From NCBI GenBank assembly GCA_020631735.1, contig CM036215.1:17448346-17512345 (forward strand): DNA of 64,000 bases, in the 5' to 3' direction. Positions within the stretch are counted from its first letter, which is position 1; every line of letters begins with the position of its first letter. The DNA comes from Saccharum officinarum. Its lineage: Eukaryota > Streptophyta > Magnoliopsida > Poales > Poaceae. This document shows positions 57,768 to 64,000 of the stretch, piece by piece. A program made the position numbers and the translations under genes. A model generated the notes under the pieces. It was not told the origin of the DNA, searched no databases, and saw only the letters and a list, made by a program, of their open reading frames with translations.

Positions 57768-59780
57768 ATGGCTGGCCACCCTCCTCCTCCCCCTCCTTCC
57801 TCCTTCCCCCTCTCCCCTCCTCCTCCTGGGCGCAGGTCGCCGCGGCTACTGCTCCACCGTCCTCTGCTGCCCCAGCTGGATCCACCGCCCCAGGCCACCT
57901 GCTCGGGCCCGCAACCGCCGTTGCCGTCGCGGCCGTGGGCAGCCCGCGCGCCACTGGGACCGCCGCCGCCACCCCTGCTCTGCGGCCCGGCGCCGCCGCC
58001 ACTGCCATAGCCGTCAGCGCGGGCGCAGCAGCAGCCGCCGCGGGCGCGGGTGCGGGAGTCCCGGGCGCTGGAGCCGCCGATCCGCCCGCGCTCCTCCCTG
58101 CTGTTGCCCTCCATGCCGCCGCCACCCCTGCTCTGCGGCCCGACGCCGCCGCCGCTGCCATGGCCGCCAGCGCAGGCGCAGCAGCCGCCGCGGGCGCGGG
58201 TGCGGGAGTCCCGGGCGCTGCAGCCGCCGATCCGCCCGCGGACGCCACGCTCCTTCCTGCTGCTGCCCTCCACGGCGTGGGTCTGGACGCCGTCCCAGGC
58301 GCCGTCTTCTCGGGCGCGGGTCTGGACCTCCTCCCCGGCGTCGTCTTCTCAGTGGGGGCGGCCACTGACGGCGTCCACCTCCCCAGCGCCCATCTTCCCG
58401 CCCATGGAGGCTTCCCTGCACCGCCTCAGCCGCCACCGACCATCCTCTACTCCGGTCGTGCCGACTCTGCTCTCGCCGCTGCCCTCGTTGCCGCTCGTGC
58501 TGCCGCTGTCGAGGGCCAGGCTCGTGTCCGCGAGGCAGCCCTTTCCTGGGAGTGTGAGCGGGATGCGGCTGCTGCCCTGGCTCGCCAGATCGCTGACGTG
58601 GAGCAGCGCCTCGTCCCTACCGCCTACCACGACCTCGGGGCCACCTCCTCCGGCTCGACAGGCAACTGCGCGTCTACCACCGCGGTCATCTGGCATGACC
58701 CGGCTGATCCTCTCGTGGCGTAGCTTCACTACCAGGCCGGGGGGGTCCAGAACATCCGCCTGCTCATCCCGGTGGTTCTCGAGCCAGAGTCGCCCTCCTA
58801 CGCCCATTGGCGGGACCTGGTCTTCCTCACCCTCCGCCGCTACGCCCTTGACGACCACGTCCTCGTCGATGCCACGGTCGCGGCTCAGACCCCCTCGTGG
58901 CTGCGCCTTGACAGCATCGTCCTCTCGTGGATCATCGAGACGATCTCCCTCGACCTCCACGACCTCGTCCGCAACACGGCGGATGCTCGCCAGGCCTGGC
59001 TGGCCCTCGAGGGCCAGTTTCTGGGCAATGCCGAGGCCCGGGCTCTGAGGCTCGATGCGAGTTTCAGGACCTTCGTCCAGGGTGACCTCACTGTTGGCGA
59101 GTTCTGCCGCAAGATGAAGACCATGGCAGACTCCCTCGGTGATCTTGGCTGGCCCGTGGAGGATCGCATCCTCGTCCTTAATGTCCTCCGCGGGCTCAGC
59201 GACCGCTACGCCCACCTTCGGACATGGATCACCCGCCAGCGCCCCTTCCCCACCTTCCTCCAGGTCCGTGACGATCTTGTCATGGAGGAGCTTGCTCAGG
59301 GTCTCCAGCCTGGGTCCACCGCCACCCTGGGGTCCTCGACTTCCTCGACGGCCCTTGCGGCCACTCCACCGCGTCCGTTCGCTCCACCGCGTCCGTTCGC
59401 TACGCCACCGTCGTCCCTTCTTGGTCCTCCTCCCTCTGGGCTGAGTGGGGGTGGGGGGCGTGGTGGTCGCCGTCGCCGCGGCACTGGACGTGGGAGGGGG
59501 CGTGGCGGGGCCAACCTGGCGCCGATGGCTCCACAGGGTGCATCATGGCCGTCCTTCCACAACCCGTGGTTTGGGCGCATCTCTATGTGGCCTTTCCACG
59601 CTCCTGGAGGTGCGCCTCACCCACCGGCGGCCATGTTCACTGGTGCTCCACCTCCCGGCGTCTCCACTACGTCTCCGTGGGCCACACCCTCCGGCACCCC
59701 GCCTGGGCTTGCCGGTTGGGACCAGGCGGCCTTGGCTCGGTCGTTCAGCACCATGGGCCTAACACCCCCTGTCGGCCCTG
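57768..59780 (+). pseudogene. gag: Copia gag
   Basis: The ATG at 57768 follows GTCGCCATC and opens a Pro-rich frame that shifts near 57830 into a long Ala/Gly/Pro-rich frame. Two near-identical 130-bp direct repeats (about 57965-58090 and 58115-58240) give repeated AGAGVPGA segments. The copia Gag core follows: YAHWRDLVFLTLRRYALDDHV, TADARQAWLALEGQFLGN, EFCRKMKTMADSLGDLG and LNVLRGLSDRYAHLRTWI. A Gly/Arg-rich basic stretch (GGRGGRRRRGTGRGRGRGG) stands where a CCHC knuckle might be expected; I see no CCHC. A TAG at 58721-58723 interrupts the frame. Confidence 0.85.
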
Positions 59781-60091
59781 AGTGGATCGCCGACTTGGGT
59801 GCCACCTACCACACCACCTCTGACTCTGGTATACTCTCTTCTGTCCATTCTCCCTCTTCCTCTCTCCCTTCGTCTATTATGGTCGCAAATGGTTCGTGTC
59901 TTCCTGTCACGTCTGTGGGTACCGCCGGTGCTCATGGCTCCTTTCGTCTTCCTGATGTTCTTGTCGCTCCTTCTATGGTTCACAACCTCCTTTCTATTCG
60001 TCGTTTTACAGCTGACAATTCTTGTTCTGTGGAATTTGACTCTTCTGGTCTTACTGTAAAGGATTTGGCTTCCCGGTGTCCTCTGCTCTGA
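59781..60091 (+). pseudogene. pol: Copia aspartic protease with altered active site
   Basis: The motif reads EWIADLGATYHTT, where active proteases of this family have DSG or DTG. The Ser codon has become Leu, a single C-to-T change (TCG to TTG) at about 59795-59797. The flap-side text SFRLPDVLVAPSMVHNLLSI is typical. The frame ends with TGA at 60089-60091. Confidence 0.85.
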
Positions 60092-61300
60092 TGTGACAGC
60101 ACAGGGCCCATTTACACTCTTCGCTTCCCGACGGCTACTTCATCTTCTTCGTCGTCCGTTTTGTCAGCTGCCTTCGCCGCCTCTACCTCCTCTACTACTT
60201 GGCATCGACGCCTCGGCCATCCTGGACGTGATGCCCTGATGCAGCTCAGTCGTAGCTCCGACATTCCTTGTATTCGGGCTCATGCTGAGCATTTGTGTCA
60301 TGCGTGCCAATTGGGCCGACATGTTCGTCTTCCTTTTCATAGCTCTTCTTCACATGCGGCCCGCATTTTTGATCTTGTACATTGCGACCTATGGACATCT
60401 CCTGTTATCAGTATTTCTGGCTATAAGTACTATCTTATGGTTGTTGATGATTTTTCGCATTATTCGTGGACTTTTGCCTTGCGTGCGAAGTCTGATACGT
60501 TTTCCACGCTCTTTCACTTCTTCACTTGGGTGTCCACACAGCTTGGCCTTACCATCAAGGCCGTCCAGTATGACAATGGTCGTGAGTTTGATAACTCCAC
60601 CTCCCGGGCTTTCTTCCTCTCTCACGGTGTTCAGTTGCGCATGTCTTGCCCATATACCTCCTCATAGAATGGCAAAGCTGAACGCATGATTCGCACCACC
60701 AATGACACCGTGCGCACCCTTCTGTTTCAGGCCTCTCTCCCAGCCCGCTTCTGGGCTGAGGGCTTGCACACCTCCACCTACCTCCTCAACCGTCTTCCTT
60801 CCACTGCCTGTCCCGCTCCTACACCACACCACGCCCTTTTCGGTACCCCTCCGCGGTACGATCACCTTCGCGTCTTTAGGTGTGCGTGTTACCCCAACAC
60901 CGCTGCCACTTCTTCCCACAAGCTAGACCCCCGCTCCACTCTCTGTGTCTTCCTCGGGTACTCCCCGGATCACAAGGGGTACCGGTGCTTTGACCTTACC
61001 TCCCGACGGGTCCTCATCTCTCGCCATGTGGTGTTCGATGAGTCCGTCTTTCCCTTCTCCACCACACCCACCACCACTCCTGTTCCTGATCCCTCCTCCC
61101 TCTTTCCCGCTGATACGGTGGTCCAGCCACCTTTTCCATGGTCTCCTGCAGGTACTGCTTCGCCGCGCACCTTGCCAGGCACCTGTCCCGACTCCCCGGC
61201 GGGTCCGGGCCCGTCGTCCTCTGGCGCGGCCCCGGCCTCTCCATCTGGTGCCGATCCGAGGACCTCGCTCCCCGATACGGCCCCGGGGGGCCGTCGCCCG
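60092..61300 (+). pseudogene. pol: Copia integrase
   Basis: The GAG-pre-integrase HHCC domain is visible (TWHRRLGHPGRDAL, HLCHACQLGRH). The catalytic core has DLVHCDLW (first Asp), VQYDNGREF (second Asp) and NGKAERMIRT (Glu). A TAG at 60665-60667 sits just before NGKAER, where related elements usually have Gln (CAG to TAG, a C-to-T change). The C-terminal part contains TYLLNRLPS and LGYSPDHKGYRCFD. Confidence 0.9.
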
Positions 61301-61888
61301 ATGCTGCCTCGGCACCTCCTTCGCGGTACGCAGCGCCGATACGGGTGTACCAGCGCAGGCCGCGGCCGCCGCCACTCACGGTCCCTTCTCCACCAGGGAC
61401 ACCGACACCACCACCTCAGTCCCTGCCGGCCCGTGACGCACCGCCGGTCTACCACTCGCCACTCCTTCACCGACACCCGCGACATGTTCACCCGATGGTG
61501 ACACGGCACGCGGCTGGCACTCTGCCACCCCGGGCCCTTGCGGCATCGACCGGCGACGCGTCGGTCTCCCCGGTACCCTCTTTCATCCGTGACGCCCTGT
61601 TGGATCCTCACTGGCGTCACGCGATGGAAGAGGAGTACGCCGCGCTCCTCGCCAACCAGACGTGGGAGTTGGTGCCCCGGCCGCCGGGCTCTAACATCGT
61701 CACCGGCAAGTGGATCTGGACCCACAAGCGTCGGGCTGATGGCACTCTCGAGCGCTACAAGGCTCGCTGGGTTCTCCGGGGCTTCACTCAGCACCCTGGG
61801 GTCTACTATGATGAGACTTTCAGCCCGGTGGTCAAGTCGGCCACCGTCCGCACCGTGCTCTCACTAGCGCTTGCTCGGTCGTGGCCTG
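61301..61888 (+). pseudogene. pol: Copia reverse transcriptase, 5' part
   Basis: After a frame change near 61290, the RT N-terminus reads [40 protein letters not shown] and [20 protein letters not shown]. It breaks at 61888 where a solo LTR is inserted and resumes at 63488. Confidence 0.9.
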
Positions 61889-63482
61889 TGAAAGGATCAA
61901 GATGCCCAAGAGGGGGGTGAATTGGGCTTTTCTAAAAATTAATTACAAGAATTAAATCCTACAAGCCAAACTTCACCCCTAGTGCCTACTAGTGTTCCTT
62001 GTGATTCTACCGATAAAAGTTTTGCACCCTAAGTTCCAATCCTAGTCTAGCATGGCAATTCTAGGAAAGTAAACAAGCAATGAAAGTAATGCACGAAAGT
62101 AAATGCTTGAAAGTAAGGGTTAGGAACACGGCGATGTTTTCCCGAGGTATCGGAGAGTCGCCACTCCCCACTAGTCCTCGTTGGAGCACCCGCGCAAGGG
62201 TGTAGCTCCCCCTTGATCCGCGCAAGGATCAAGTGCTCTCTACGGGTTGATTCTTTGACACTCCGTCGTGGTGAATCGCCCAAAACCGCTCACAAGATGA
62301 GTTGGTCATCCACAAGCTCGCCGGATGATCACCAAACTCCCAATCACCACCAAACCGTCTAGGTGATGGCGATCACCAAGGGTAACAAGCTAGAACTCTC
62401 ACTTGACCACAACAAGCCTAATGAGAAGATGGATGCACACTTGCTACTCCCTAGTCACTAATGAGGAATCTCAAACTTTGATTCTCAAATCACTATCCTC
62501 ACTAGGGCTCTTGCACTCTCTTGCACTTGAAAGATGTTTCTCAGCTGAACAAATGAGCAAGAGACCTCTAAAAGAGGTGGAGGGGATGTATTTATACACC
62601 CCTCAGACAAATCCAACCGTTACCTGCCAAATCAGCAAAACACGTACTGACCGGACGCGCTGGTCGTCGTGACCGGACGCGCCGATCGAGTGTAACGGTC
62701 AAAAACCGAAAGTCAACGCTGAGTGACCGGACGCGCCGGTCAGGGGTGACCGGACGCATCCGATCGTGCAAGAACCTTACTGGACTTTGACCTGACGCCC
62801 GACCGCGTCCGATTATAGATGACCGGACGCGTCAGATCAGTTAAGAACCTTACTGGAACGTGACCGGACCCGTCCGATCACTTCACAGTCGCGTCCGATT
62901 AGACTTTTACCCTCTGAAACTCATGTCAGACTGATCATCACGTCCGGTCCTCGCAGGGACCGCGTCCGGTCAACCAGTTAACGATGCAGTGACTGTTAGT
63001 ACTGACCGGACGCGTCCGGTCGTGACAGAAACCGCGTTCGGTCAAGGGTAAACTGCTCAAACGACTTAGAAACGCGACGCAACTTGAACCAAGTTGCTTC
63101 CAACTGAACTTTGAGCTTTACCAGAGCTACCTAGTGCTAAGTTTGATAAGTGTGCACCACACCTAAATAAAAGACTCACCTAAGTCAAGCTACTCGCTCA
63201 TGCCCCCCTTTATAGTACGATCAAAGGAAGAAACAAGGATCCTAACGACTATTTCGGATGTAACCCAACACCTTGACATCCGGAACTAACCGTCCTTAAT
63301 CTTGTCGTTGATCCTTTGAAAACCGAAACGATTTCCATCAAGGGACATGAAAACCATAGTGCCCAAAGCAGTTATCAACTCCATGACCTAACTTATCAAA
63401 GTTTCTGCAAAACACACGTTAGTCATGGTAATAATGCGTTGTCATCAATTGCCAAAACCAACACCGGACCTAGATGCTTTCA
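61889..63482. mobile_element. Solo LTR inserted in the copia RT gene
   Basis: 1,594 bp starting TGAAAG and ending CTTTCA (perfect inverted ends). It is flanked by GCCTG (61884-61888) and GCCCG (63483-63487), a 5-bp duplication with one C/T difference. It interrupts the RT between RSWPV and HQLDVKNVF. It has no coding region. Its 5' part begins with the CAAGATGCCCAAGAGGGGGG word common in grass repeats, and its middle (62640-63060) is full of CpG-rich palindromic repeats. The parent family is not identified. Confidence 0.85.
62640..63060. repeat. CCGGACGCGTCCGG-type palindromic minisatellite
   Basis: Variants of GACCGGACGCGTCCGGTC (a perfect 18-bp palindrome, present in full near 63003-63020) occur about ten times at 30-60 bp intervals within the solo LTR. 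Several show the C-to-T or G-to-A changes expected of methylated CpG. Confidence 0.85.
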
Positions 63483-63487
63483 GCCCG

Positions 63488-64000
63488 TCCATCAGCTGGA
63501 CGTCAAGAATGTCTTTCTACACGGCCTTCTCACCGAGATAGTGTACTGCAGTCAGCCGGCGGGGTTCGTTGATTCCTCCCGTCCTGACATGGTCTGCCGG
63601 CTCAACAGGTCTCTCTACGACCTCAAGCAGGCACCCCGGCGTGGAACCATCGATTTGCTGCTTTCCTGCTGACACTGGGGTTTGTGGAGGCCAAGTCTGA
63701 TACATCTCTGTTTATCTATCACCATGGAGCCGACACTGCATACTTGCTGCTCTATGTTGATGACATAGTCCTCACAGCCTCCAGTGAACCACTTCTCCGC
63801 CGGATCATCACCGCTCTTCAGCAAGAGTTTGCTATGAAGGATCTGGATGTGCTCCACCATTTCCTCGGGGTCACTGTTGAGCCTCACCCTGCCGGGTCAC
63901 TTCTTCACCAGCGGCAGTATACTCGAGATATCCTAGAGCGGGCTGGAATGACTGACTGCAACCCCTGCTCCACTCCGGTTGATACTCAGGGCAAGCTGTC
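63488..64000 (+). pseudogene. pol: Copia reverse transcriptase, 3' part
   Basis: It resumes with QLDVKNVFLHGLL and CRLNRSLYDLKQAPR. A one-base loss near 63640 shifts the frame, after which LYVDDIVLTAS (catalytic YVDD at 63753-63764) and FAMKDLDVLHHFLGV follow. It runs off the window end. Confidence 0.9.

Larger units (their letters stand above)
57603..64000 (+). mobile_element. Ty1/copia element, decayed, 3' end outside the window
   Basis: It begins with a short LTR and a clear initiator-Met primer-binding site. Gag, protease, integrase and reverse transcriptase then follow in the Ty1 order (integrase before RT). The frame from 57935 to about 61290 is continuous except for three stop codons (58721-58723, 60089-60091, 60665-60667), and later frame changes occur near 61290 and 63640. 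The RT is split by a solo LTR at 61889-63482. The element is dead, and its RNase H and 3' LTR lie beyond the window. Confidence 0.92.

Overview
The window is nuclear DNA of a grass. The evidence is two host genes with monocot-like GC-rich coding sequence, dense short Tourist-like, Stowaway-like and hAT-like elements, mudrA-like transposase remnants, and Ty3 and Ty1 LTR retrotransposons. The families resemble those of Andropogoneae (sorghum, sugarcane, Miscanthus); the species is an inference. Most of the window is transposon sequence. I support only two host genes: an IRX15-LIKE (DUF579) xylan-biosynthesis gene at 44154-45101 (+), and a nine-exon gene at 54024-56688 (+) for a mitochondrial methyltransferase-like complex I assembly factor (NDUFAF5 / At1g22800 type).

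Layout. 1-2837: GC-rich non-coding repeat DNA with an array of GCAACAT words. 2843-19740: one complete Ty3 chromovirus with 5,010-bp LTRs, a perfect 5-bp target duplication (ACCTG), a primer-binding site and a polypurine tract. Between the 5' LTR and gag it carries an extra intact ORF (8626-9240) whose N-terminus copies the histone H3 tail (18 of 21 residues), followed by a coiled coil and a very acidic tail. The integrase of the same element ends in a chromodomain. Its gag-pol reading frame is broken by many single-base indels around a 100-N gap that is flanked by a duplicated 0.35 kb piece; these look like assembly errors.

21706-25590: a Mutator-like element with about 183-bp terminal inverted repeats and a 10-bp target duplication. 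It holds a decayed mudrA gene (+) and a convergent GRF-zinc-finger/coiled-coil gene (-). 29003-43326: a 4.7-kb segment present twice in direct orientation (29003-33715 and 37567-43326), separated by a second, decayed mudrA region (33716-37566). Each copy holds the same hAT-like MITE with an 8-bp target duplication, and copy B has gained extra Tourist-like MITEs. 43457-43583: a (TA)63 microsatellite, about 0.57 kb upstream of the IRX15-LIKE start codon. 45290-53852: MITE-rich intergenic DNA with one long-inverted-repeat element (about 49140-50445).

57603-64000: a decayed Ty1/copia element with a very short 5' LTR (103 bp). It runs off the window and is split inside the reverse transcriptase by a 1,594-bp solo LTR (61889-63482) full of palindromic CCGGACGCGTCCGG-type repeats.

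The most interesting object is the chromovirus that appears to encode both an H3-tail mimic and an H3-tail reader (chromodomain). K4 and K9 of the tail are kept, while the acetylation sites K14 and K18 are replaced. The two LTRs differ at only 20 sites, so the element is young. Both the mimic ORF and gag begin directly after an AG that looks like a splice acceptor, which suggests they are chosen by splicing.
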